From Bacteroidota bacterium (GTDB taxonomy: Bacteria > Bacteroidota > Bacteroidia > Chitinophagales > Chitinophagaceae): a DNA stretch of 40,544 nt. The notes beneath the pieces were generated by a model. The model searched no databases and had not been told where the DNA came from. It saw only the letters and a program-made list of their open reading frames with translations. Below are positions 1 to 7,819 of this stretch, one piece after another. The DNA lies in the NCBI GenBank assembly GCA_029560415.1, contig JAKQKY010000211.1, forward strand, positions 1-40,544. Reading direction: 5' to 3'. Made by a program: the position numbers and the translations under genes. Position 1 is the stretch's first letter, and the number at the start of each line of letters is the position of its first letter.

Positions 1-140
1 AGCAGCCCCAATATACTTACGGTAAGAAATAACCGATACCATACCAACAGTCCTTCCTGTAAGCCGATGAGCTTACCAAGGATGGCGGTAAATCCTGCCA
101 GGAATACGGCTATGTGCAATTGAAGGAATGCTTTTCTCAT
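1..140 (-). CDS. EamA/DMT-family transporter, N-terminal fragment
   Basis: Reading the minus strand from an ATG at 140 gives 46 open codons before the window edge, so only the N-terminus is present. It starts MRKAFLQLHIAVFLAGFTAI, then continues through a Gly-Lys-Leu-Ile turn and Gln-Glu-Gly-Leu-Leu-Val-Trp-Tyr-Arg into a second hydrophobic stretch. This is how the first two helices of Bacteroidota EamA-type drug/metabolite transporters usually look. Proteins of this family are about 10-helix inner-membrane permeases, often for amino acids or metabolites, but the substrate cannot be read from this fragment. The family call rests on a short hydrophobic stretch, so another small transporter family is possible. 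Confidence 0.55.
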   Translation of the reverse strand, partial: MRKAFLQLHIAVFLAGFTAILGKLIGLQEGLLVWYRLFLTVSILGL

Positions 141-222
141 GAATGGACAAAGATATTGATTGTCTTAAGGAGGATTCACGGATTTATTGTTGCACCTATG
201 ATTGATACAGGATTTATTGATA

Positions 223-262
223 CACGGATTGAACGGATCACGCGGATAACGCGGATTTACGT
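223..262 (-). repeat. Degenerate 9-bp tandem array (inverted copy of ATCCGCGTN units)
   Basis: The plus strand reads as CGGATNACG-type 9-mers (CGGATCACG, CGGATAACG, CGGATTTACG). This is the reverse complement of the ATCCGCGTN units at 360-438 and 496-571. It lies in the 513-bp gap between the transporter start (140) and the DUF2723 gene (654). That gap holds no gene I can support and is mostly repeat. Confidence 0.75.
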
Positions 263-287
263 TGCTTATATTTTGTGCACTTTAGTA

Positions 288-332
288 ATTGTGCCGCGAT
301 TGCAATCTCTAAAATTTGTACCATTTGTGCCT
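288..332 (+). repeat. Short 9-mer repeat of type TTTGTRCCN
   Basis: Two adjacent units, TTTGTACCA (315-323) and TTTGTGCCT (324-332), and a related ATTGTGCCG at 288-296 sit between the inverted and direct ATCCGCGTN blocks. This appears to be a separate 9-bp family. There are few units, so it could be partly chance. Confidence 0.4.
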
Positions 333-359
333 TCCGCATTAATAGTGTTTCTAATAAAA

Positions 360-438
360 AATCCGTGTTATCCGCGTAATCAGCGTCATCCGTGATCCGA
401 TTTGTATTATCCGACCAATCCGCGTCATCCGTGATCCT
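360..438 (+). repeat. Degenerate 9-bp tandem array, unit ATCCGCGTN
   Basis: Successive units read ATCCGTGTT, ATCCGCGTA, ATCAGCGTC and ATCCGTGAT, then after a drifted stretch ATCCGACCA, ATCCGCGTC, ATCCGTGAT. The 17-mer at 418-434 recurs exactly at 514-530. Because 9 is a multiple of 3, the array stays open in translation and produces spurious reading frames on both strands. Confidence 0.8.
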
Positions 439-495
439 ATTTATATAAACCATTAATTAAGATTCATTCACTTCAACCTGGAGCCAATTAATAAA

Positions 496-571
496 ATCCG
501 TGCCGTCCATGTCATCCGCGTCATCCGTGAATCTATATTCACATCATCCGTGAATCTATGTCATCCGCGGC
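496..571 (+). repeat. Degenerate 9-bp tandem array, second direct block
   Basis: Units ATCCGTGCC, GTCCATGTC, ATCCGCGTC and ATCCGTGAA are followed by a 14-bp direct repeat (523-536 and 546-559) and a final ATCCGCGGC. It has the same family and orientation as 360-438 and ends about 55 bp before the promoter of the DUF2723 gene. Confidence 0.78.
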
Positions 572-624
572 TAAAAAAAGCCCATAAAAATTATGAGAGG
601 CATCCACCCAAAAGCAAACATGAT

Positions 625-632
625 TATATTTG
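625..632 (+). promoter_or_regulatory. Bacteroidota -7 promoter element for the DUF2723 gene
   Basis: TATATTTG matches the TAnnTTTG consensus exactly and ends 21 bp before the ATG at 654. I see no clear -33 TTTG at 19-21 bp upstream. A TTG at 630 is in frame with the gene but overlaps this box, which argues for the ATG at 654. Confidence 0.55.
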
Positions 633-653
633 CCCACTTATAACTATAACCAT

Positions 654-3600
654 ATGAATTTTAAACGTATCAACAACATTACGGGCTGGCTGGTTTGTAT
701 CATCGCTTGTTCGGTGTACATCATGACCATGGAAGCAACTGGCAGCTTCTGGGATTGCGGCGAATTTGCCTCCAGTGCCTATAAATTGCAGATCCCCCAT
801 CCACCCGGGGCTCCCCTGTTTGTGTTGATCGGAAGACTCTTCATGGTACCCTTCGACGCCCAGCATGCTGCCACTGGAATTAACCTGATGAGCGCCCTAG
901 CCAGCGGGTTTACCATCCTCTTCCTTTTCTGGAGCATCACCCATTTTGCCCGTAAAATTGTACAGAAAGATGGTACAGAACTTTCAAATGATAAGATCGT
1001 AAGTGTAATGGCGGCCGGTATCGTAGGCGCTTTAGCTTATACCTTCTCCGATTCATTCTGGTACAGCGCCGTAGAAGGTGAAGTATATGCCTTATCATCT
1101 TTCTTCACTGCATTGGTATTCTGGGCCATGCTTAAATGGGAACACAATGTTACTGAAGAACAAGCCGAGGGCATCAAAGGACATTTTACCAAGGCCGATC
1201 GTTGGATCATCCTCATCTTTTACCTGATGGGTTTATCCATTGGCGTTCACTTGTTGAACCTCCTTACCATTCCCGCCATCGTGATCATCTACTATTTTAA
1301 AAGATATAAATCTACCAACTGGGGTACCTTCTTTGCCTTCATCATTGGTTGTATCCTCACTGGTTTGATTCAAAAAGCCGTGATCCAATGGAGCATCAAA
1401 GGTGCAGGTAATATGGATGTACTGTTCGTGAATGATTTTGGTCTGCCCTTCTTCAGTGGTTTTGCATTCTTCTTTGTGTTGCTGGGTGTACTCATTTATT
1501 TCGGGCTCCGCATTGCCAATAAACGCAACTGGAATTTCCTTAAACTCGGTCTATGGAGTTTTGCGTTTATGCTGTTGGGTTATTCCACCTATTTTACTAC
1601 CATGGTAAGAAGTAGCGCCGATCCTTCGGTAGATATGTTCAATGTAGACAACCCGGTGAGTCTTGTAGGCTATGTAAGCCGCGAACAATATGGCGACTGG
1701 CCGATTTTATTCGGACAAGACTTCACCGCACAGATCCAGGAAACCAAGATCACAGAAACGTATATTAAGTCGAATGGAAAATATGATAAGAGCGGTCGTA
1801 AAGTAGAATATGTATATGCACCCGAAGACATACATTTCTTTCCACGTATGTGGGATCAAAGCAACGACCAGGGCCATGCAGATTATTATGCAGGCTGGGC
1901 AGGAATCACCAAAGACAAACAAGGCAATTGGGAGCGGGCTCCTACCATGGCAGAAAACATCGGGTTCTTCATGAGTTACCAGATCAACTGGATGTACTGG
2001 CGTTATTTCATGTGGAACTTCGCCGGTAAACAGGATGATATACAAGGGGTGAGCATGGGTAATGTACGCGATGGTAACTGGAAGACCGGCATCGGGTTCT
2101 ACGATAATTTCCGCCTGGGTAACCAGGATGCACTGCCCGACAGTTTAAAGCACAATAAAGCCAATAACAGCCTCTACGCATTACCGTTAATACTTGGATT
2201 GCTCGGGTTATTCTACCAGATCAAAAAAGATAAAAAGGATGCGCTTATTACCACCCTGCTATTCTTTTTTACCGGCTTTGCTATTTGCATATATCTTAAC
2301 CAGGCGGGCAACCAGCCGCGTGAAAGGGATTATGCATATGTTGGTTCATTTTACGCATTCGCCATCTGGATCGGCCTGGGTGTATTGTATGTAAAAGACC
2401 TGCTGATGCCAGCCGTTAAAAATCTGCGTTTAGCCGGTATCGTTGCAGGGGTTCTTTGCCTGTTACTCGTACCAGTTTTGATGGCAAGCCAGGAATGGGA
2501 CGACCATGACCGTAGCAACAAAGTACTGGCGAGGGACCTGGCAACCGATTATCTTGAAAGTTGTGCACCTAATGCCATTGTAATATCATTTGGCGATAAC
2601 GATACATACCCACTCTGGTATGCACAGGAAGTGGAAGGCATCAGGAATGATATCAGGGTGATCAACAGCAGCCTCTTAGGAACCGATTGGTATATTAACC
2701 AGCTCAGGTACAAAGTAAATGGCAGCGACCCGATAGACCCGGTATGGTCTGCAGCACAGATCGAAGGATCTAAGCGTGATGTTATTTATAATGCACCAAA
2801 ACCCGGCTTCGATCCTAACCAGTACACAGACCTTTATTCCATGATGAAAGATTATGCGGGTAGTGATGATCCTTCTAAAATGGAGCAGGTAAGAGATGGA
2901 AGTTTCATCAATGTATTCCCATCTAAAAAAGTAAGTGTTCCGGTTGATGTGAACCTGGTACGTACGAATGGTACAGTAAATGCAAATGACAGTGTATTAA
3001 CTGATCTACGTTTCGAAATTCCGAAGAATGTTTTATATAAAAATGATGCAGCCATCCTGAACATCATTGCTGCCAACAAATGGAAACGCCCCATCTATTT
3101 CACATCACCTTATGGTGAGCTGGGCTTCCAGAATTACCTGCGCCAGGATGGACTAACCTATCGGCTTGTTCCGGTAGATAACAGCGAAGTGAACCAGGAT
3201 TGGGTGGTAGATAAGATGATGAACAAATTTGTGTTTGGCAATGTAGATAAGCCAGGTGTATATTTTGATGAAGAGAACAGGCGTCACCTCAACAGTATCC
3301 GTTTGGCTTATGCCCAGGCTGCTGCAAGTCTTGCTCAATCGGGCCGAACAGAGGATGCCAAGAAACTGCTCAACAAATGCGATAAAATGATGCTGGAAGG
3401 TAATTTCTCTTATGGCATGGTTAGCCGTAACCAGCAACACAACCAGATATCACTGCAGTTCTTATTGTCAGCTTATCGTGCAGGTGATACTGTTTTAGCT
3501 GCAAAAGTTTCGAAGAACCTGCGCAAAGACATGGAGCAACAGATGAATTATTACCAGGCGCTGACAGATGAAAAAAGGGATAACCTGAGTTATGAAGAAG

Positions 3601-3731
3601 ACCGCAATCAAAACCTGTTGAAGGCACTGATGGGTATGGAGCAGCAGTTCAAGAACATGCCGCCACCGACCGATAACCCGGCTAAATTAAACACGCAACC
3701 TGTTGCACCGGGTGATAGCCAGCAACCATAA
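654..3731 (+). CDS. DUF2723 / TMEM260-like membrane protein, probable O-mannosyltransferase
   Basis: A 1025-residue protein starting at ATG 654 (MNFKRINNIT). The N-terminal half is polytopic with about 10-12 hydrophobic helices. The first luminal/periplasmic loop carries Trp-Asp34-Cys-Gly-Glu37-Phe, the acidic motif expected of the GT-C fold. A later RERDYAYVGSF segment precedes the last helices, and a soluble helical C-terminal half with a TPR-like stretch follows. DUF2723 is the bacterial counterpart of eukaryotic TMEM260, a protein O-mannosyltransferase. By homology this enzyme would transfer a sugar from a lipid-linked donor to exported proteins at the inner membrane; donor and acceptor are unknown. 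The gene stands alone between its own promoter and a strong terminator. Family call is confident, activity is inferred. Confidence 0.85.
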   Translation: MNFKRINNITGWLVCIIACSVYIMTMEATGSFWDCGEFASSAYKLQIPHPPGAPLFVLIGRLFMVPFDAQHAATGINLMSALASGFTILFLFWSITHFARKIVQKDGTELSNDKIVSVMAAGIVGALAYTFSDSFWYSAVEGEVYALSSFFTALVFWAMLKWEHNVTEEQAEGIKGHFTKADRWIILIFYLMGLSIGVHLLNLLTIPAIVIIYYFKRYKSTNWGTFFAFIIGCILTGLIQKAVIQWSIKGAGNMDVLFVNDFGLPFFSGFAFFFVLLGVLIYFGLRIANKRNWNFLKLGLWSFAFMLLGYSTYFTTMVRSSADPSVDMFNVDNPVSLVGYVSREQYGDWPILFGQDFTAQIQETKITETYIKSNGKYDKSGRKVEYVYAPEDIHFFPRMWDQSNDQGHADYYAGWAGITKDKQGNWERAPTMAENIGFFMSYQINWMYWRYFMWNFAGKQDDIQGVSMGNVRDGNWKTGIGFYDNFRLGNQDALPDSLKHNKANNSLYALPLILGLLGLFYQIKKDKKDALITTLLFFFTGFAICIYLNQAGNQPRERDYAYVGSFYAFAIWIGLGVLYVKDLLMPAVKNLRLAGIVAGVLCLLLVPVLMASQEWDDHDRSNKVLARDLATDYLESCAPNAIVISFGDNDTYPLWYAQEVEGIRNDIRVINSSLLGTDWYINQLRYKVNGSDPIDPVWSAAQIEGSKRDVIYNAPKPGFDPNQYTDLYSMMKDYAGSDDPSKMEQVRDGSFINVFPSKKVSVPVDVNLVRTNGTVNANDSVLTDLRFEIPKNVLYKNDAAILNIIAANKWKRPIYFTSPYGELGFQNYLRQDGLTYRLVPVDNSEVNQDWVVDKMMNKFVFGNVDKPGVYFDEENRRHLNSIRLAYAQAAASLAQSGRTEDAKKLLNKCDKMMLEGNFSYGMVSRNQQHNQISLQFLLSAYRAGDTVLAAKVSKNLRKDMEQQMNYYQALTDEKRDNLSYEEDRNQNLLKALMGMEQQFKNMPPPTDNPAKLNTQPVAPGDSQQP

Positions 3732-3754
3732 TACCGTTACTATTCATCATATTA

Positions 3755-3788
3755 AAAAAATCCTGTGGTTCATTTCACAGGATTTTTT
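3755..3788 (+). terminator. Rho-independent terminator after the DUF2723 gene
   Basis: A perfect 13-bp stem (3755-3767 with 3776-3788) built on AATCCTGTG/CACAGGATT encloses an 8-nt loop and ends in a T-run. The A-tract and T-tract flanks could let it work on both strands. Confidence 0.88.
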
Positions 3789-3826
3789 ATTTAACAATAG
3801 AACCAAACGGATACTTAAATTGTTAC

Positions 3827-3880
3827 GTACATTGTGCCGGTAACCTGTCGTTCAACACCAGGATGATTGGCTCAATGTAC
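3827..3880 (+). promoter_or_regulatory. Long imperfect inverted repeat upstream of the VWA-ATPase pair
   Basis: GTACATTGTGCC (3827-3838) pairs with GGCTCAATGTAC (3869-3880) with one mismatch in 12. The 30-nt interior holds a second small pairing (CCTG/CAGG). It starts about 40 bp after the DUF2723 terminator and lies 66 bp before the ATG at 3946, so it may be a 5' leader structure or an operator. There is no T-tract, so it is not an ordinary terminator. Confidence 0.45.
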
Positions 3881-3945
3881 ACTGACCGTCAAACATCATC
3901 TTTACTATAGACGACCTGGACGATCTGAATTTTTAAATATCTTCC

Positions 3946-5043
3946 ATGCGCAGTTTTCACTTTTCAAAATATGATCCTTCGGCGAATGAGAAAAGCGGTT
4001 TTGATAAACTGCTCGATCTCTTCCTGCAATTACTCACGTTTACCAGCGGCGACTTTAATGAGGCCATGCAATGGCTTAATGAGCTGGATAAAGAATATGA
4101 TCTTACAAATGATGATTACGGCATCGGCGATTTCCTGGAAGACCTGAAGGAAAAAGGATACATCGATGAGAATAAACAAAATGGCACGATCAAGATCACT
4201 TCTAAAACGGAACAGGGTATCCGAAAAAAAAGCCTGGAAGAGATCTTTGGAAAACTGAAGAAGACCAGGCAAGGAAACCATGCAACTTTTAAACCTGGTG
4301 GCGGTGACGAAATAAATCCGGAGACAAGACCATTCCAGTTTGGCGATACAATGGAACAGATCGATTTCACAGCATCCATCCGCAACGCACAGGTGAACCA
4401 TGGCATTGATAGTTTTCGAATGCAGGAAGATGACCTGGAGATCAGGGAAACCGATTTTAAATCACAGACATCTACCGTGTTGATGATCGACATTTCACAT
4501 TCCATGATTCTTTATGGTGAAGACAGGATCACCCCGGCGAAAAAAGTGGCGATGGCATTGAGTGAACTCATCCAGACAAAATATCCAAAAGATACACTTG
4601 ACATCGTAGTATTTGGCAATGATGCCTGGACGATAGAAGTAAAAGACCTGCCCTATTTACAGGTGGGGCCTTATCATACCAATACTGTTGCCGGGCTGGA
4701 ACTGGCCATGGACATCCTTCGGAAAAGAAGAAATCCGAATAAGCAGATATTCATGATCACAGATGGAAAGCCAACCTGCCTGAAAGTGGGTAAAAATTAT
4801 TACAAAAACAGTTTTGGAGTAGATCGCAAGATCCTTAACCGGTGTATGAGCCTGGCTACTCAATGTAAAAAATTAAAGATACCGATCACCACATTCATGA
4901 TCGCATCTGATCCTTACCTGCAACGCTTTGTACAGGAATTCACGGAAACCAATAATGGCAAAGCTTTTTTTGCTTCACTGGATAAACTGGGTGCTTTTAT
5001 TTTCAAGGATTTTGAGAGCGGCAAACGCAAAACGGTGTACTAA
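3946..5043 (+). CDS. VWA (von Willebrand factor A) domain protein
   Basis: A soluble 365-residue protein. Residues 1-170 are an acidic, helical region. A VWA fold follows from about 175, with a complete MIDAS metal site: D182-x-S184-x-S186 in DISHS, a threonine in the HTNT segment near 245, and the Asp of MITDGKPT (D273). There is no signal peptide or membrane segment, so it should be cytoplasmic. The next gene, 110 bp downstream on the same strand, is a MoxR/Mg-chelatase-like AAA+ ATPase. Such VWA proteins commonly act as the adaptor or substrate-binding partner of that ATPase in metal insertion or protein remodelling. The target is not evident from the neighbours. Confidence 0.85.
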   Translation: MRSFHFSKYDPSANEKSGFDKLLDLFLQLLTFTSGDFNEAMQWLNELDKEYDLTNDDYGIGDFLEDLKEKGYIDENKQNGTIKITSKTEQGIRKKSLEEIFGKLKKTRQGNHATFKPGGGDEINPETRPFQFGDTMEQIDFTASIRNAQVNHGIDSFRMQEDDLEIRETDFKSQTSTVLMIDISHSMILYGEDRITPAKKVAMALSELIQTKYPKDTLDIVVFGNDAWTIEVKDLPYLQVGPYHTNTVAGLELAMDILRKRRNPNKQIFMITDGKPTCLKVGKNYYKNSFGVDRKILNRCMSLATQCKKLKIPITTFMIASDPYLQRFVQEFTETNNGKAFFASLDKLGAFIFKDFESGKRKTVY

Positions 5044-5099
5044 AGGCAGGCTTCTAAACAGCACCTTCAATTAAGCTGAACATAAACATCACGTATAGA

Positions 5100-5115
5100 C
5101 GAAGTCAATACTTCG
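5100..5115 (+). promoter_or_regulatory. Small perfect hairpin in the VWA-ATPase spacer
   Basis: CGAAGT-CAAT-ACTTCG forms a 6-bp stem with a 4-nt loop, followed by an A-rich tract up to the ATPase start at 5154. It has no T-run, so it is unlikely to terminate. It could stabilise or process the mRNA between the paired genes. Confidence 0.3.
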
Positions 5116-5153
5116 CCAAGAAAAAAAATTTAAAGAATTTATAAAAATAAAAA

Positions 5154-6674
5154 ATGGATATCAGTAACATCAAAACATTCGGACAATTAAAAAAGAGCGG
5201 ATATATTTCAAAGTCTATTAAAGACGAATTAAGAGACAACCTGGTCAAAAAATTAAAGTCAAAAGAAAATCCTTTCCCCGGCATATTAGGTTATGAAGAC
5301 TCGGTGATTCCAGACACAGAACGTGCATTGCTCAGCAGGCACAATATCCTTTTCCTGGGGTTACGCGGACAAGCAAAAACGAGGATGGCCAGGCAGATGG
5401 TAGAACTGCTGGATGAATACATACCCATCATCAGCGGCAGCGAAATTAATGATGATCCTTTTCATCCCGTTTCTGGTTATGGTGCAGACCTGCTTGCCGA
5501 AAAAGGCGATGAAACCCCGATCACCTGGTTACACCGTAGCCAGCGTTATGGAGAAAAACTGGCCACACCGGATGTAAGCGTAGCTGATCTTATTGGTGAT
5601 ATCGATCCCATTAAAGCAGCAAACTTAAAGCTCAGTTTTGCCGATGAACGTGTATTGCACTACGGGATCATTCCCCGCAGCAACCGAAGCATATTTGTGA
5701 TAAATGAATTACCCGATCTGCAGGCAAGGATACAGGTTTCCCTTTTTAATATTCTTGAAGAAGGTGACCTCCAGATCCGTGGCTTTAAACTACGGTTACC
5801 CCTCGACGTGATGTTTGTATTCACGGCTAACCCCGAAGACTATACGAACCGTGGCAGCATTGTAACCCCATTGAAAGATCGTATTGAAAGCCAGATACTC
5901 ACCCATTACCCCAGGCTGCTGGAAACGTCCCTGGCCATCACCGCACAGGAAGCCGCCATTTTAGAAGCACAGCACAACCGGGTAAAGATCAGCGACCTTA
6001 TCAAACGCCTCATTGAGCAGGTTGCTTTTGAAGCCAGGGAAAGTGAATTGGTTGATAAGAAAAGTGGCGTGAGCGCCAGGCTTACCATATCGGCTTATGA
6101 AAATGCCATCAGCGCAGCAGAAAGAAGGGCCATTGTGCAGGATGAAAAGACCACCCAGGTTTGGTTAAGTGATTTGACGGGTATCATCCCATCGATCACC
6201 GGTAAAATAGAACTGGTATATGAAGGTGAACAGGAAGGTCCGTACCAGGTTGCTTATAACCTGCTCGAAAAAGCCATCCGAACCCAATTCATCCAGTATT
6301 TCCCCAATCCCGAAACCCTCAAAAAGAAAAAAGGGAAAGACAGCCAGCCGGCCGACAATCCTTACAAATCCATAACCCGTTGGTTTGATGAAGGCAACCA
6401 CCTGAATATATTTCTCGAATCAAAGGATAGCGACAAAATTCAACTCTTGTATAAGGTCGACGGATTGCATTCATTGGTGAAAAAATACTACCATTCAGCT
6501 GATGACAAAGAAAATGCATTGCTGATGGAATTTGTACTTCATGGACTTGCGGGCTATTCACTCATCAGTAAAAAAGTTCTGGAAGGCCGCATTGAATTCA
6601 AAGATTTGATGGGAAGCATGTTAAACTTTAACAACGCAGAAGCAGACACAGAGCATTTTGATGATGACCTATAA
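5154..6674 (+). CDS. MoxR / Mg-chelatase ChlI-like AAA+ ATPase
   Basis: 506 residues, cytoplasmic. Walker A is GLRGQAKT (69-76). The Walker B position reads IFVINELPDL, so the usual DE pair is N184-E185. Sensor 1 is FTANPEDY around N226, followed by TNRG and a probable arginine finger in LKDRIES (R243). A ChlI/MoxR-type lid follows to about residue 350, then a roughly 150-residue C-terminal extension with a Lys-rich linker. It is probably co-transcribed with the VWA gene and would remodel or load a partner through the VWA protein. The D-to-N change in Walker B could slow ATP hydrolysis or be a subfamily trait; the rest of the ATPase site is intact. Confidence 0.85.
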   Translation: MDISNIKTFGQLKKSGYISKSIKDELRDNLVKKLKSKENPFPGILGYEDSVIPDTERALLSRHNILFLGLRGQAKTRMARQMVELLDEYIPIISGSEINDDPFHPVSGYGADLLAEKGDETPITWLHRSQRYGEKLATPDVSVADLIGDIDPIKAANLKLSFADERVLHYGIIPRSNRSIFVINELPDLQARIQVSLFNILEEGDLQIRGFKLRLPLDVMFVFTANPEDYTNRGSIVTPLKDRIESQILTHYPRLLETSLAITAQEAAILEAQHNRVKISDLIKRLIEQVAFEARESELVDKKSGVSARLTISAYENAISAAERRAIVQDEKTTQVWLSDLTGIIPSITGKIELVYEGEQEGPYQVAYNLLEKAIRTQFIQYFPNPETLKKKKGKDSQPADNPYKSITRWFDEGNHLNIFLESKDSDKIQLLYKVDGLHSLVKKYYHSADDKENALLMEFVLHGLAGYSLISKKVLEGRIEFKDLMGSMLNFNNAEADTEHFDDDL

Positions 6675-6690
6675 GATTCATGCATTGTGA

Positions 6691-6714
6691 CTTCGTGCCT
6701 TCGTGTCTTCGTGT
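6691..6714 (+). repeat. 8-bp tandem repeat CTTCGTGY, three copies
   Basis: CTTCGTGC, CTTCGTGT, CTTCGTGT directly in tandem between the convergent ends of the AAA+ gene (6674) and murB (6756). It is the 8-bp member of the set of short intergenic repeat families seen in this window. Confidence 0.65.
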
Positions 6715-6755
6715 TTCAAAAAAAATCCAACAGCAAAAAATAAATTCAAATCACG

Positions 6756-7799
6756 TCAAACAATATTGACTTCCCTTTCGAGCCTGACAGAAAAGTTTTG
6801 CCATACAGATTGAATAATGGCATCGCTCAAAGCTAATATTTCGCTTCCTGGTGCCTGTCCGTAATTGACCAGCACCAGGGCCTGTTTGGCATGGCAACCT
6901 GCATCTCCTATTCGGTAACCCTTCCAACTAATTCCTTTTGCAGGTCCGCTATGTTCTATAAGCCATCCTGCAGCGAGTTTAACACGGCCATTATCGAGCC
7001 GGTAACCAACCAGGCCAGGAAACTGATCTTTCAGCTTTTCAAAAACAGCTGCTTCCACTTCAGGATTTTTAAAAAAACTTCCTGCATTACCGATCACTGC
7101 CGGGTCGGGTAATTTACTACTTCGTATACGCATGACCGCTTGTGCGATGGCACCTATACTCAACTTAGTTACCTGCATGGTTTCTAACTCCTGCGTAATA
7201 GCTCCATAGGAAGTATTGAAAACAGGTTTCTTATTCAATTGATACGTAACCGCACCGATGATGAATTGCTGTTTAAATTTATTTTTAAAAACACTTTCGC
7301 GGTAACCAAATGCACATTCCATTTTATTGAAGGTCACCCATTTTTTATCTGCAATGTGATAGGCTTCGAGTGAATGAAAAACATCTTTGATCTCTACCCC
7401 ATAAGCCCCGATATTCTGCATCGGCGAAGCGCCTACACTGCCAGGAATCAATGCCAGGTTTTCTACACCAGCATAATCCTTTTCAATACAATGCATCACA
7501 AACCGATGCCAGTTTTCACCGGCCCCGGCCTTTATAAATACATGATCATCATCTTCCCCGATTGTTTCAATACCGGTGATTTCATTTTTTAATACGAGTC
7601 CATCTACATCGCGGGTAAAAAGGATATTACTTCCACCACCAAGGATCAAAGGATGAAGCGACAAAGACTGATTTAATTTAGAAGCATCTTCTAAACAAGC
7701 TTCAAGACTATTCTTATCGGCAAACGAAGCGAAATATTTCGCCCGTACTTCGATGCCAAAACTATTTAGATTTTTTAAGGAGATGTGTTCGGTTATCAT
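6756..7799 (-). CDS. murB: UDP-N-acetylenolpyruvoylglucosamine reductase (MurB)
   Basis: 347 residues, the length of a type I (E. coli-like) MurB. It uses FAD and NADPH to reduce enolpyruvyl-UDP-GlcNAc to UDP-MurNAc in the cytoplasm, the second committed step of peptidoglycan synthesis. Visible signatures are the FAD-binding LGGGSNIL (residues 53-60), the segment from LIPGSVGASP to NIGAYG (117-134), YRES with R167, the proton donor region GNAGSFFKNP with S241, and a C-terminal RLERE that carries the catalytic Glu. The ATG start at 7799 lies 20 bp after the priA stop, so it is the last gene of a plsC-priA-murB operon. Confidence 0.96.
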   Translation of the reverse strand: MITEHISLKNLNSFGIEVRAKYFASFADKNSLEACLEDASKLNQSLSLHPLILGGGSNILFTRDVDGLVLKNEITGIETIGEDDDHVFIKAGAGENWHRFVMHCIEKDYAGVENLALIPGSVGASPMQNIGAYGVEIKDVFHSLEAYHIADKKWVTFNKMECAFGYRESVFKNKFKQQFIIGAVTYQLNKKPVFNTSYGAITQELETMQVTKLSIGAIAQAVMRIRSSKLPDPAVIGNAGSFFKNPEVEAAVFEKLKDQFPGLVGYRLDNGRVKLAAGWLIEHSGPAKGISWKGYRIGDAGCHAKQALVLVNYGQAPGSEILALSDAIIQSVWQNFSVRLEREVNIV

Positions 7800-7819
7800 G
7801 ATCCGTTATTTGAATCCTT

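Noticed and set aside
114-395. Open frames on both strands over the left intergenic region (114-395 plus, 238-453 minus)
   Set aside because: Their translations are mostly products of 9-bp repeats that stay open because 9 is a multiple of 3. They have no recognisable domain, and the plus one overlaps the transporter start.
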